DNA of 20,089 bases from the NCBI GenBank assembly GCA_016718845.1, contig JADKCK010000060.1:1-20089 (forward strand), given 5' to 3'. The stretch comes from Sphingobacteriales bacterium (GTDB taxonomy: Bacteria; Bacteroidota; Bacteroidia; Chitinophagales; UBA2359). The stretch's first letter is position 1. Each line of letters starts with the position of its first letter. Positions 8,150 to 17,387 of this stretch are shown here, piece by piece. A model generated the notes under the pieces. It was given only the letters and a program-made list of their open reading frames with translations, was not told the DNA's origin and made no database searches. The translations under genes and the position numbers were made by a program.

Positions 8150-11100
8150 ATGATGATTCAATACTACACACCTCGTTTGGTAAAACACTTAATAACGGTA
8201 TTTTGTTTTTGTGTTTCGGCAAATATCTTAGCCCAAAACCTAGATATTTTGTACGATTTTAACACCTGCACCCTGCCCCAGCCTGGCAGCACTGGGCAAG
8301 GCACTGGCTTATGGGGCGTAGGCATACCCACTAATGCAGGCTCACAGGGCAGTAGCATTGATGGCACTTGCATGTTGTACTTCGACGACGACGGAGCAGG
8401 CAACGGCACACCTACCTGGAACCGACAACTAACATCGCCCGCCTTTGATGCCACCGTTAATACCCACGTATACATAGATATGGACGTGCATTACCGCGAC
8501 GGTGATTATGCCGCTAATACCGACTCACTGGTCATATCGGTGTTTGATGGCAATACCTATCAACCGCTAAAAATATACAGCAAAGGACCTGACAACACAG
8601 GCACTTTGTTTAGCGACTTTGAACACCTACACATCAACGTATCGCAATACATTAACCCCAATATGCGCGTGCGCATACAGTTTTGGGACGGCAATATTTG
8701 GGGATGGTGGGCAGCCATAGATAACGTACACATAACCGGATACGGCGAAGGCGAAAACATCTTTATCGAAAATTTTAACAACTGCACCATTCCAACAAAC
8801 TGGACAACCTACGTAGAAAATGGCAACGACGACTGGCAATTTGGACAACACCAATCGGGTACAATGGACGGAACCTGCTCGGCTTTTTTCGACGACGATG
8901 GCATTGGACAAGATGCAGCACCCTCGCGCATTTTCCTTATGTCGCCCATGTTTGATGGCACCCAATTTGCCAACATCACCCTCGAATTAGATGCCTTGTA
9001 TCGTTACTACGGAAACGATTTTTTCTCGATAATGGTCTACGATGGCAATAACTACCACACCATAGCCACTTATGCAGGCGAAAACTTAGGCGGCGAAAAT
9101 TTTCCCGACTACGAACACCTTACCCTCGACCTGTCGCCCTACCGAAGCACACAAATGCAAATCGTGTTTTTGTACGACGATGCAGGCTCGTGGAACTGGT
9201 GGGTGGGCATAGACAACATACAAGTAAGCGGCAATGGCGACATAAACGACCTTTGCACCAAAGCCGTACCGCTTACCCTTAATCAGCCTTGTGTTGCCGC
9301 ATCTAACATAAATGCCTTATTTGTAGGTCCCGATGCTACTTGTGCCGACTCAACCCGACACGGTATATGGTTCTCGTTTCAGCCCACTACCAGCGTAGTT
9401 AAAATAACTACTACCGCCGATTTTAACGAATTGGTCAGTGTTTTTTCGGGCGGTTGCAACAGCCTTACTGCCATAAGTTGCCGCAATACCGATGAGTTTG
9501 GCTTTACCGGCGAATCGTTTATTGTTAGCGGGCTAGCACCCGGGGCTACCTATTTTGTGCGCGTAAGTGGTGTGGTTGGTAGATTTGGCAAAGATCAAGG
9601 AACCGTTTGTATTAAAATAAACAGCGGTGGCTCGGTGCCTATTGCCCCCAACAACGATGTTTGTTCGGTGCCATCGACCTTACCCTTAATGCCACCAACT
9701 GCACCAACGGCAGTAACCGCAACGCCAACATGGAAACGCCCATACCCACCCGCAACAGCCGTTCAAGGTCGTCTATCTGGTACAAATTTGTTGCCCCTGC
9801 CGGCGGACGCGCCCTACTAGAAACCCAAGCCAACTTTGCCGATGTGATTACCGTTTATAGCGGAAACTGCAACGCCTTAACCGAAATTGCCAGCAACGAT
9901 TACGGACAATCGTTGTTGCTTAACAACCTAATGGCAGGGCAAACCTACCGCATACAACTAACAGGCTACTTTGCCACCGTAGAGGGCGGCACGTGCATGC
10001 TCGTAAGCACGCCACCCACAGCACCTATCTACGATGTATGCACCAATGCCCAAAATGTAACAGTAGGCGGCGAGTGTGTAGCCGCAAACAACATAGGCGC
10101 CCAATTTACAGGCGCTACAGCCGATTTACAAGTGCCTCTATCTGCCGAAGGCTACAGCAGTCAAACAAGTGGTAGAAGCACCTTTATACGCCCCCAAGAA
10201 GGTAGTACTTGCTCCATGTCCGAAACAACTACCTACTACGAGGTGTTGCCTATATCCGTCAGCCAAACAGGTACATACAACATTACCAGCCAATACAGCC
10301 CTAACTACGACGGCTATTTGCAACTGTTTGCAGGTAGCTTTGACCCCAATAACCCCTGCGCTACTTATGTAAATGGTGATGATGATTTTGGCACCATCGA
10401 GTTTTCGCAGCTAATTGTTACGCTACAAGCAGGGCAAATGTACTACATTGTCACTAGCTCGTACAACAGCTACGAAAGCGGCGAGTATACCACCACCATT
10501 ACAGGCGTGGGCAATGTTACCCGCTATTTGTTGGGTACAAACATACATGGCATGAAAACCAACTGCGAACTGCTACCCACAGCCCCCATTTGGTTTAGTT
10601 TTGTAGCACCTGCATCGGGCATGATAAAAGTAAATAGCGGAGCCGATTTTGTACATACCGTATCGCTGTACGAGGGTATCTGTGGCGATTTGCAAGAAAT
10701 GGATTGTGCCTTTAACCCCTCGGCTTGCGACGAACCCGTTGTTTTTGGCGGATTAACACCCAACAAAACCTATTTTGTGCAAATTGCATCGGCACGAAGC
10801 GCCTTTGGCTATACCGAGGGCAATGTGTGCCTAAACATAAAAGATGCAGGTGTAGAGCCTGTAAAAGCAAAAATTAAACTGTTGCTACAAGGTGCTTACA
10901 CCACCAACGGACAAATGCGCACCACCCTACGCGAGAACAACTTGCTACCCGCCGACCAACCTTATAACACCGCCCCTTGGAACTACAACGGTCGCGAGTG
11001 CCTAAACAACCTACCCGATAATATGGTAGATTGGGTATTGGTTGAGCTGCGCAGTGCGGCTAATCCTGCCGCCATTGTTGAGCGAAAAGCAGCCTTATTA

Positions 11101-11518
11101 CTCAACAATGGCAGTGTAGTAAGTGCCAATGCCGATGGTGTATGGTTTGATAATGCCATTGCCAACCAAAACTACCATATTGTGGTACGCCACCGCAACC
11201 ACATTGCACTAATGAGCAACAACGCCATTACCTTGCCCAACGTAAGTGCCTTTAATTTTGCGGGCAACCCAAGCAGCATAATGGGTGGTAGCGTACAAGT
11301 GGCAAATATGGGCAACGGCTACTATGCCCTAAAAGCCGGCGATTTAAACGGCAATGGCGTTATTACCGTCCACGATTTTAACTACTATGTTACCCAAAGC
11401 TCGGCACTAAACGTACAACCCCGCCGATTGCACCCTCGACAAAGTAGTGTCTGTAGCCGATTTTAATACCTACCAACCTAATGCTAGTGCCACAGGGGTT
11501 AGCTATGTAAGGTATTAG
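8150..11518 (+). CDS. Large multidomain secreted protein with jelly-roll-like, PPC-like and dockerin-like modules, two frameshifts
   Basis: The corrected product is about 1120 residues. The signal peptide ends NILAQ (about residue 29). Two similar modules of about 165 residues follow, each with GTCM/GTCS..FFDDDG, SPxFD and WxxIDNxxxxG motifs; these look like adhesion or carbohydrate-binding jelly rolls. Several CUB/PPC-like modules come next, with the repeated pattern IWFSF-P....F....VSVFSG-C...L and GLAPGATYFVRVSG. The next part begins KIKLLLQGAYTTNGQMRTTL and has WVLVELRSAANP, the C-terminal module of Bacteroidota hemagglutinin-like proteins. The end is a dockerin-like Ca-binding pair, DLNGNGVITVHDFNYY and CTLDKVVSVADFN. 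Frame breaks occur near 9660 (GG where GGG is expected) and near 11417 (one C too many in CCCC). Correcting both extends the gene to the TAG at 11516-11518. A role in surface adhesion is inferred from the modules. No T9SS tail is visible. Confidence 0.7.
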
Positions 11519-11888
11519 TACTAACACCTTGCTATACAACAAAACAAAAGCATTTTTGCAAGTCTGCATATCAATCCAGTATATCAGTCCCCATTTTTTG
11601 AAAAAAGGGGGCTAGGGGGATTAGAAAAAAGGCTAGGGGGATTAGATTTACCCGCAAATATAGCCCTAAAAACAACTCATTATATTCTTTTTATCATCTA
11701 ACTCAAAAAAAACACCCAAGCACAATTTTTTTACCCACAAAAGCAACTATTACACAACAAAATAAGCCTATAAGGTGTTAAAAAAGAGGTAAATTATTGT
11801 AAAGTAGGCTATCCTGTTGTTGTTCGTTACAAGTTTACAGCCTGCCTACCAAATTAAGCCAAAACTAAACCATTCATCTAAACACAAC
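11519..11888. other. Intergenic region with hairpin and short direct repeats
   Basis: A hairpin CCCCATTTTTT / AAAAAAGGGGG (11589-11611, one mismatch) lies after the large gene and may end its transcript. GGCTAGGGGGATTAGA recurs at about 11610 and 11631. The rest is AT-rich, and no TAnnTTTG element of good quality was found before gpmI. Confidence 0.5.
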
Positions 11889-13415
11889 ATGAAAATAATT
11901 CTCGCTATTCTCGACGGTTGGGGCATAAACCATAACCCCAAAATAAGTGCCATTGAGGCAGCCAACACCCCTTATATGGACAGCCTGATGCGGAACTACC
12001 CCAATGCCACCCTTGTTACACATGGCGAAGCGGTAGGTTTGCCCAACGGACAAATGGGTAACTCGGAGGTTGGACACTTAAACATTGGTGCCGGACGTAT
12101 TGTGTACCAAGAGCTGTTGCGCATAAACATTGCTTTTCGCGACCACACCATCGACCAAAACCCAACCCTATTGGCAGCCCTGCATCATGCCAAAACCCAC
12201 CACAAAGCGGTGCATTTAATGGGTTTAGTGTCCGACGGCGGCGTACACTCGCACCTCGAACACCTAAAAGGCTTGTGCGACATCTGCCAACAACACAACT
12301 TGCCTAATGTGTTTATCCACGCTTTTACCGACGGGCGCGACACCGACCCACATAGCGGTTTAGGCTACCTAACCAACGTACAAAATCACCTTACCCAAAC
12401 CCAAAACACGGCGCAAATAGCATCGGTTTGTGGCAGATACTATGCTATGGACAGAGATAAACGCTGGGAACGCATTAAATTAGCCTACGATTTGCTCACC
12501 AAAGGCACGGGCAATGCCACCCCAAACGCCCTCGATGCCATACAGCAATCGTACAAAGCAAATATCACCGACGAGTTTATGCTGCCCATTGTTTGCACCC
12601 ACCCCAACGGCACCCCCATTGCCACCATACAGCCCAATGATGTGGTTATTTCGTTTAATTTTAGAACCGACCGCTGCCGCCAAATTACCCGCGTGCTTAC
12701 CCAAACCAACATGCCCGAGCAAGGCATGCACACCCTGCCCTTATATTATGTAACCATGACCAACTACGACGACACTTTTAAAGACGTAAAAGTAATTTTT
12801 GAAACCGATAACCTACAAAACACCCTCGGCGAAGTGTTACAGCAACACCACAAACAACAAGTGCGCATTGCCGAAACCGAAAAGTATCCGCATGTCACTT
12901 TCTTCTTCTCGGGTGGGCGCGAAAAACTTTTTGAGGGCGAAGAGCGCATCATGATGCCCTCGCCAAAAGTGGCTACCTACGACCTACAACCCCAAATGAG
13001 CGCCCCCGAAATAACCGCCGCCCTATGCACCAAACTACAACAACAAACCGCCGATTTTGTGTGCCTAAACTTTGCCAATACCGATATGGTAGGACACACA
13101 GGCGTGTTTGAAGCCGCCATAACCGCCGCACAAACCGTTGATAAGTGCCTACAACAGGTAATTGAAACGGGCTTGGCAAACGGTTACAGCACCATTGTAA
13201 TAGCCGACCATGGCAACTCGGACGTAATGGTCAACCCCGACGGCTCGCCCAACACCGCACACTCGCTTAGCCCCGTGCCCGTTATTTGGGTAAACACCGA
13301 CAAACCCTATACCATAACCAACGGCAAACTTGCCGACCTTGCACCCACCATCTTACACCTAATGGGCATACCAATACCCGACCAAATGACGGGTAATGTG
13401 CTCATCACCCCATAA
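11889..13415 (+). CDS. gpmI: 2,3-bisphosphoglycerate-independent phosphoglycerate mutase
   Basis: This enzyme interconverts 3- and 2-phosphoglycerate in cytosolic glycolysis and gluconeogenesis and needs two Mn(II) ions. The start at 11889 (MKIILAILDGWGINHNP) gives 508 residues, the normal length. An upstream in-frame ATG at 11817 adds a tail unlike the family and is rejected. Visible sites are the metal ligand Asp9 in LDGWG and the phosphoserine Ser59 in GQMGNSEVGHLNIGAGR. The substrate-binding DGRDTDPHSG lies near residue 150, followed by YYAMDRDKRWER, NFRTDRCRQIT, NTDMVGHTG and ADHGNSD near 440, with TAHS close behind. All motifs are complete and the frame is intact across 1.5 kb. The neighbours are surface proteins with no metabolic link, so it is probably transcribed on its own. 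Its terminator may be the hairpin at 13589-13629. Confidence 0.97.
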   Translation: MKIILAILDGWGINHNPKISAIEAANTPYMDSLMRNYPNATLVTHGEAVGLPNGQMGNSEVGHLNIGAGRIVYQELLRINIAFRDHTIDQNPTLLAALHHAKTHHKAVHLMGLVSDGGVHSHLEHLKGLCDICQQHNLPNVFIHAFTDGRDTDPHSGLGYLTNVQNHLTQTQNTAQIASVCGRYYAMDRDKRWERIKLAYDLLTKGTGNATPNALDAIQQSYKANITDEFMLPIVCTHPNGTPIATIQPNDVVISFNFRTDRCRQITRVLTQTNMPEQGMHTLPLYYVTMTNYDDTFKDVKVIFETDNLQNTLGEVLQQHHKQQVRIAETEKYPHVTFFFSGGREKLFEGEERIMMPSPKVATYDLQPQMSAPEITAALCTKLQQQTADFVCLNFANTDMVGHTGVFEAAITAAQTVDKCLQQVIETGLANGYSTIVIADHGNSDVMVNPDGSPNTAHSLSPVPVIWVNTDKPYTITNGKLADLAPTILHLMGIPIPDQMTGNVLITP

Positions 13416-13462
13416 AAACACCTTGCTTGCGCTTGCCCCGCTTAACGCGGTAAATGTCTTTT

Positions 13463-13516
13463 TTTGGGGGTGATGCCTGGTTTACCCTAATTTGCACAGC
13501 ATCTGGCACCCCCAAA
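13463..13516. repeat. Long-range inverted repeat downstream of gpmI
   Basis: TTTGGGGGTG (13463-13472) and CACCCCCAAA (13507-13516) are perfect complements. Inside, ATGC and GCAT can extend the stem after a small bulge. It is followed by the perfect palindrome TGTTTGCGCAAACA (13521-13534) and by ATAGTT/AACTAT at about 13547-13564. This could be the 3' structure of the gpmI mRNA or a small structured RNA. Confidence 0.6.
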
Positions 13517-13588
13517 GCACTGTTTGCGCAAACACTCCATCAAATAGTTTTCAATAACTATCTCAAACTTTGGCAAGCACCCTATTTT

Positions 13589-13629
13589 AGCCGCAGCAAC
13601 TTGTTTAAACAAGCTACTGCGGCTTTTTT
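13589..13629 (+). terminator. Intrinsic terminator
   Basis: The stem AGCCGCAG / CTGCGGCT encloses the palindrome CTTGTTTAAACAAG through a small internal loop, and it is followed by six T. It lies 174 bp after the gpmI stop and before the promoter of the next gene. Confidence 0.8.
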
Positions 13630-13661
13630 GTGGCAGAAACACAATATTGGCTTGTTTTGCG

Positions 13662-13669
13662 TACCTTTG
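13662..13669 (+). promoter_or_regulatory. Candidate Bacteroidota -7 promoter element for the CotH gene
   Basis: TACCTTTG matches TAnnTTTG, 76 bp before the ATG at 13746. No TTTG is found at the ideal distance upstream, so the call rests on the -7 element and its position after the terminator. Confidence 0.5.
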
Positions 13670-13745
13670 TAACCAATAATGGCTATTGGAGCAATAGATA
13701 AACAACAAATCTTGAAGATTTTTTACCAACAAACCCGCTACTAAA

Positions 13746-15272
13746 ATGAAAAACGCAATTTGGCTACTTATAAGTTTGGCGTGGGCAATGCCTAGCAAAG
13801 CCCAATCGGGCAATTTATTTAACGACAATATAGTGGCAAACATCTACCTAACATTACCGCCCGACACCCTAACGGACATCTACGCCAATCCAACATCAAC
13901 GGTTTACCGCTCGGCACAATTTGTTTTTGATGATGGTGTTAATCCGCCCGACACCTTGCCACAAGTAGGTTTTAGGTTAAGGGGTAATACATCGCGGTGG
14001 GCGGCTAAAAAATCGTTTAAGGTAAGTTTCAACGAGTTTATAACCGGGCAAGTGTATCAGGGTGCAAAAAAGATTAACCTAAATGGCTCGCACAACGACC
14101 CTACCATGCTGCGCGAAAAAGTGTTTTACGACCTTTGGCAGCAAACAGGTTTGCCACAACGCCGTACTAGCTTTGTAAAAGTGTACATCAATGGCAGCTA
14201 TTACGGCTTGTATACCAACCTCGAAGAGATAAACAAAGATTGGCTGCAAAGTGCATACGCCGAAAACAATGGCAACTTGTACAAATGTACTTATCCGGCA
14301 GATTTAGCCTACATAAATAGCAACCAACAGGCATACAAAAACATACAAAACAGCACTGCCACCGGCGGACGTGCCTATGAGCTGCAAACTAACGAAGCCA
14401 CCGACGACTATACCGACCTTGTGCAACTAATTACTACCCTAAATCAAACACCCGATGCTAATTTTGTTACGCAAATAGAGCAGCAATTAAACGTTGAGGG
14501 CTACCTAAAAGCATTGGCTTTAGATGTAGCTACAGGCAATTGGGATAGTTATGCGTACAACAAAACAACTACTTTTTTGTACCACAACCTAAACACAGGC
14601 AAGTTTGAGTTTATTACCTACGATACCGACAATACGCTTGGCATTGATTGGCTAAACATTGATTGGGCAACACGCAACTACCAAACATGGATACACCCCA
14701 CCGAACCCCGCCCTTTGGCTGCCAAATTGCTGGCAGTGCCTGCCTATAAACAACGCTATACCACACTACTCGACAGCATTACGCGCTACATTACGCACCT
14801 CGATATACTTTCGCCGCGCCTTAATACACTGCAAACTCTAATAGCCCCCGCTGCCACCACCGATTTGTTTGCGGGCTACGATTGGGGTTTTACTCCCACC
14901 GATTTTTACGACGGCATGACGCAAACCGTAATTGGTCATGCGCCTTATGGTATTAAACCGTTTTTGGCAACACGCGCCCAAAATAGTTTTTTGCAAGGCG
15001 TAGGCATAGCTATTGTTGATGATAATTGGGCGATAACTGCCTTCCCAAATCCCATTAAACAAACCTTAACGCTATTGCGCACCCCCACCAACCAACCCTT
15101 TAATGCCACCGTTGAGTTATGCAATATAATGGGGCAAAGCATAAGCAAGCAACAATGGGTAAGCACACAAACAACCTTATCTATTGCCGTTGAGCAGTTG
15201 CCAGCAGGGGTGTATGTGTTGCTTATTGAACAAAACAATGGCACTAAAACAAGTTTTAAGGTAGTTAAATAG
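13746..15272 (+). CDS. CotH-kinase-fold protein with T9SS type A sorting domain
   Basis: The product has 508 residues and a signal peptide MKNAIWLLISLAWAMPSKAQ. The CotH domain follows: strand-like IVANIYLTLPPDTLTDIY, then GFRLRGNTSRWAAKKSFKV at about 75-93, INLNGSHNDPTMLREKVFYD, VYINGSYYGLYTNLEEINKD, and the C-lobe motif GNWDSYAYNKTTTFLYHN with FITYDTDNTLG near 290. The last 80 residues form a type IX secretion C-terminal domain, starting AFPNPIKQTLTLLRTP near 431 and ending LPAGVYVLLIEQNNGTKTSF then KVVK. Bacillus CotH phosphorylates spore-coat proteins. In Bacteroidota these proteins are surface-exposed, and their substrate is usually unknown. The product is expected to cross the outer membrane by T9SS and be anchored or released. 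The frame is intact. The terminator upstream and the satellite downstream suggest a single-gene transcript, although read-through into chrA is possible. Confidence 0.9.
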   Translation: MKNAIWLLISLAWAMPSKAQSGNLFNDNIVANIYLTLPPDTLTDIYANPTSTVYRSAQFVFDDGVNPPDTLPQVGFRLRGNTSRWAAKKSFKVSFNEFITGQVYQGAKKINLNGSHNDPTMLREKVFYDLWQQTGLPQRRTSFVKVYINGSYYGLYTNLEEINKDWLQSAYAENNGNLYKCTYPADLAYINSNQQAYKNIQNSTATGGRAYELQTNEATDDYTDLVQLITTLNQTPDANFVTQIEQQLNVEGYLKALALDVATGNWDSYAYNKTTTFLYHNLNTGKFEFITYDTDNTLGIDWLNIDWATRNYQTWIHPTEPRPLAAKLLAVPAYKQRYTTLLDSITRYITHLDILSPRLNTLQTLIAPAATTDLFAGYDWGFTPTDFYDGMTQTVIGHAPYGIKPFLATRAQNSFLQGVGIAIVDDNWAITAFPNPIKQTLTLLRTPTNQPFNATVELCNIMGQSISKQQWVSTQTTLSIAVEQLPAGVYVLLIEQNNGTKTSFKVVK

Positions 15273-15315
15273 TTTGGGGAAATATAAGCTTTGGGCTTTT
15301 GGCTGCTGGCTTTTG

Positions 15316-15372
15316 GCTGTCCGCTTTCAAACTTCACTCACTAAAGACTAGCTGTCCGCTTTCAAACTTCAC
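15316..15372. repeat. 22-bp direct repeat pair
   Basis: The sequence beginning GCTGTCCGCTTTCAAACTTC occurs at 15316-15337 and again at 15351-15372, 35 bp apart, just before the large satellite. It joins the dispersed GGCTGTCC motif to the CTTCAC satellite motif. Confidence 0.8.
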
Positions 15373-15409
15373 CCTTCACCACATGACCATACAACTTAGC
15401 ACTGCACCT

Positions 15410-15882
15410 CTCGAAACTTCACCACTTCACCACTTCACCACATCGAAACATCACCACTTCACCACTTCACCACATCGAAACTTCACCACTTCACCACTTC
15501 ACCACATCGAAACTTCACCACTTCACCACTTCACCACATCGAAACTTCACCACTTCACCACTTCACCACATCGAAACTTCACCACTTCACCACTTCACCA
15601 CTTCACCACTTCACCACCTCACCACTTCACCACTTCACCACTTCACCACATCGAAACATCACCACTTCACCATTTCACCACATTGAAACATCACCACTTC
15701 ACCACTTCACCACATCGCAACATCACCACTTCACCCTACTCACCACTCACCACTTCACCACATCGAAACATCACCACTTCACCACATCGAAACATCACCA
15801 CTTCACCACATCGAAACATCACCACTTCACCATTTCACCACTTCACCACTTCACCACTTCGAAACATCACCACTTCGCCACC
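15410..15882. repeat. 8/32-bp satellite array (TTCACCAC with ATCGAAAC)
   Basis: The array is made of 8-bp blocks. TTCACCAC is repeated two or three times, then one ATCGAAAC block follows, giving a 32-bp higher-order unit in the best part (CATCG at 15505, 15537 and 15569). Variants include ATCACCAC, CATTGAAAC and CATCGCAAC. The string ACCACATCG occurs ten times between about 15434 and 15815. The array ends about 10 bp before the chrA start codon. The 204-codon open frame across it (TTG start at 15299) is a by-product of repetition. Confidence 0.93.
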
Positions 15883-15890
15883 TCTAAAAT

Positions 15891-17210
15891 ATGTCACAAA
15901 AACCTACCTTTAAACAAGCCTTAGCCTTTTGGCTTAAGCTAGGCTTTATTAGTTTTGGCGGACCTGCGGGCCAAATTGCTCTAATGCACGAATACCTTGT
16001 TGAACAAAAAAAGTGGATAAGCGACAGTAAATTTCTTCATGCCTTAAACTATTGCATGATACTACCTGGTCCCGAAGCACAACAGTTGGCAACTTATATT
16101 GGCTGGCTGCTGCATGGCACTTGGGGCGGATTGGCAGCGGGGGTGTTGTTTGTGTTGCCGTCTATGTTTATTTTGTTGGGGCTTAGTGTGTTGTATGTAT
16201 CGTTTGGCAGTATACCTATAGTATACGCCTTATTTACTGGCTTAAAACCTGCTATTATTGCTATTGTGTTGTTGGCATTGGTAAAAATTGCCAAAAAATC
16301 GCTGCATAATGGTTTGCATTATTTGATAGCAGCCGTGGCGTTTGTGTGTATCTTTTTCTTCCATGTTCCTTTTCCGTTTATTGTTTTAGGAGCAATTGTT
16401 TTGGGAGTACTTATTCGTGTGTTTTTGCCCAATTTGTTTACCTCAAAGAGCAACACATTGGCGCAAAACAGCAACCGCAACAACGAAGATGCTTATTATC
16501 TAAACAGCCATTCGGTGATAGCACATACGGCTTTTAGCGCCCCGAGATTAGTTACACAAATTGGGGTAGCCCTTTTACTTTGGGTATTGCCATTTGCACT
16601 GTTTTACCTATTTACCCCCGATTTTGCCTTTTGGAAAACGCTATCGCTATTTTTTACCAAAGCTGCTTTGGTTACTTTTGGTGGGGCATACGCCGTTTTG
16701 CCTTATGTGGCGCAAGTAAGCGTTGAGCAAATGGGTTGGTTAAGCAAATTACAAATGATTGACGGCTTGGCACTTGGCGAAACAACACCCGGCCCCTTGA
16801 TAATGGTATTGGCTTTTGTTGGTTTTATGGCTGGGTATAATCATTATGGAGGCTCGGTGCTAATGGGCAGTGTTGGATTATTAACAACTACTTTTTTTAC
16901 TTTTCTGCCTTGTTTTTTGTTTATCTTTGCGGGTGCGCCGCTTATCGAAAAAACCCATGCCAACAAACCTATCAAACAAACCCTTGAGTTGGTAACGGCT
17001 GCCGTTGTAGGCGTTGTGCTTAATTTGTGCATTTATTTGGGTATTGCTGTTGTTTTTCCGTCGGGCATATCGCTTGCAGCTATCAATTATGTATCTTTGG
17101 CTTGGGTAGTGGTATCGGTGGTGGCAATGTACAGGCTTAAAATAGGTATGCTTACTTGGATACTTGTTAGCGCCTTGTTTGGGGTAGTTAGCTATTTAGC
17201 CTTGGGCTGA
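15891..17210 (+). CDS. chrA: Chromate transporter, ChrA (CHR) family
   Basis: The product has 439 residues and is a full-length, two-domain CHR protein of the inner membrane. Each half carries the family signatures. The first half has LGFISFGGPAGQIALMHEYL (about 17-36) and ILPGPEAQQLATYIGW with PGP at 59-61. The second has AALVTFGGAYAVLPYV near 258-273 and GETTPGPLIMVLAFVGF with PGP near 300. About ten to twelve hydrophobic segments are visible, with a polar linker (SKSNTLAQNSNRNNEDAYY) between the halves. Characterised members export chromate, driven by the membrane potential; sulfate-like anions are possible substrates. The start lies 10 bp after the satellite array, with no recognisable promoter close by, so transcription must start within or before the array or read through from the CotH gene. 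The frame is intact. Confidence 0.93.
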   Translation: MSQKPTFKQALAFWLKLGFISFGGPAGQIALMHEYLVEQKKWISDSKFLHALNYCMILPGPEAQQLATYIGWLLHGTWGGLAAGVLFVLPSMFILLGLSVLYVSFGSIPIVYALFTGLKPAIIAIVLLALVKIAKKSLHNGLHYLIAAVAFVCIFFFHVPFPFIVLGAIVLGVLIRVFLPNLFTSKSNTLAQNSNRNNEDAYYLNSHSVIAHTAFSAPRLVTQIGVALLLWVLPFALFYLFTPDFAFWKTLSLFFTKAALVTFGGAYAVLPYVAQVSVEQMGWLSKLQMIDGLALGETTPGPLIMVLAFVGFMAGYNHYGGSVLMGSVGLLTTTFFTFLPCFLFIFAGAPLIEKTHANKPIKQTLELVTAAVVGVVLNLCIYLGIAVVFPSGISLAAINYVSLAWVVVSVVAMYRLKIGMLTWILVSALFGVVSYLALG

Positions 17211-17215
17211 TTTCT

Positions 17216-17253
17216 GGCTTTTGGCTGTCGGCTTTTGGCTGTCGGCTTTTGGC
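17216..17253. repeat. GGCTGTCGGCTTTT tandem motif
   Basis: The motif GGCTTTTGGCTGTC is repeated almost three times directly after the chrA stop. It is the complement-type relative of the GCGGACAGCC motifs at 5.0 and 6.1 kb. Confidence 0.7.
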
Positions 17254-17265
17254 ACATGCAACTAC

Positions 17266-17286
17266 AGACGTAGCAGTGCTACGTCT
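17266..17286. terminator. Perfect palindrome downstream of chrA, possible terminator or REP-like element
   Basis: AGACGTAGCA and TGCTACGTCT pair perfectly over 10 bp around a single central base. There is no strong T-run, so termination is uncertain. It may instead be a dispersed palindromic repeat. Confidence 0.5.
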
Positions 17287-17303
17287 CTACATCAAAACAC
17301 AAG

Positions 17304-17331
17304 CGTTTCGGCTTCGCTCAACGACCGTCAC
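17304..17331. repeat. Dispersed 28-bp repeat (inverted copy at 6085-6112)
   Basis: The core TTCGGCTTCGCTCAACGACC matches the complement of 6085-6112 at 27 of 28 positions. It directly precedes the satellite-like target site of the IS110 element. Confidence 0.75.
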
Positions 17332-17350
17332 TCTTTTACCACATCGTACG

Positions 17351-17382
17351 TTTGCAACTTCAAAGGAGAAAGCGTATATTTG
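17351..17382 (+). promoter_or_regulatory. Bacteroidota promoter at the IS110 left tip
   Basis: TTTG (17351-17354), 20 bp, then TATATTTG (17375-17382) match the TTTG/TAnnTTTG consensus and spacing. Transcription would start near 17388 and read the guide RNA. In copy 2 the -7 element is TATTATTG (18697-18704), a weaker match. Confidence 0.75.
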
Positions 17383-17387
17383 CGTGT

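Noticed and set aside
9993..10372. Short plus-strand open frames inside the large secreted protein gene
   Set aside because: They are out-of-frame shadows. The in-frame protein continues with clear repeated modules.
11817..11888. Upstream ATG extending gpmI by 24 residues
   Set aside because: The extension is unlike the family. MKIILAILDGWG at 11889 is the standard N-terminus.
15410..15882. Possible CRISPR array
   Set aside because: The period is built from 8-bp blocks, the sequence between repeats is itself repeat, and no cas genes are present.
15299..15913. 204-codon open frame rich in His, Thr, Ser and Pro
   Set aside because: It is only the satellite read in one frame. It starts with TTG in repeat DNA and overlaps the chrA start.
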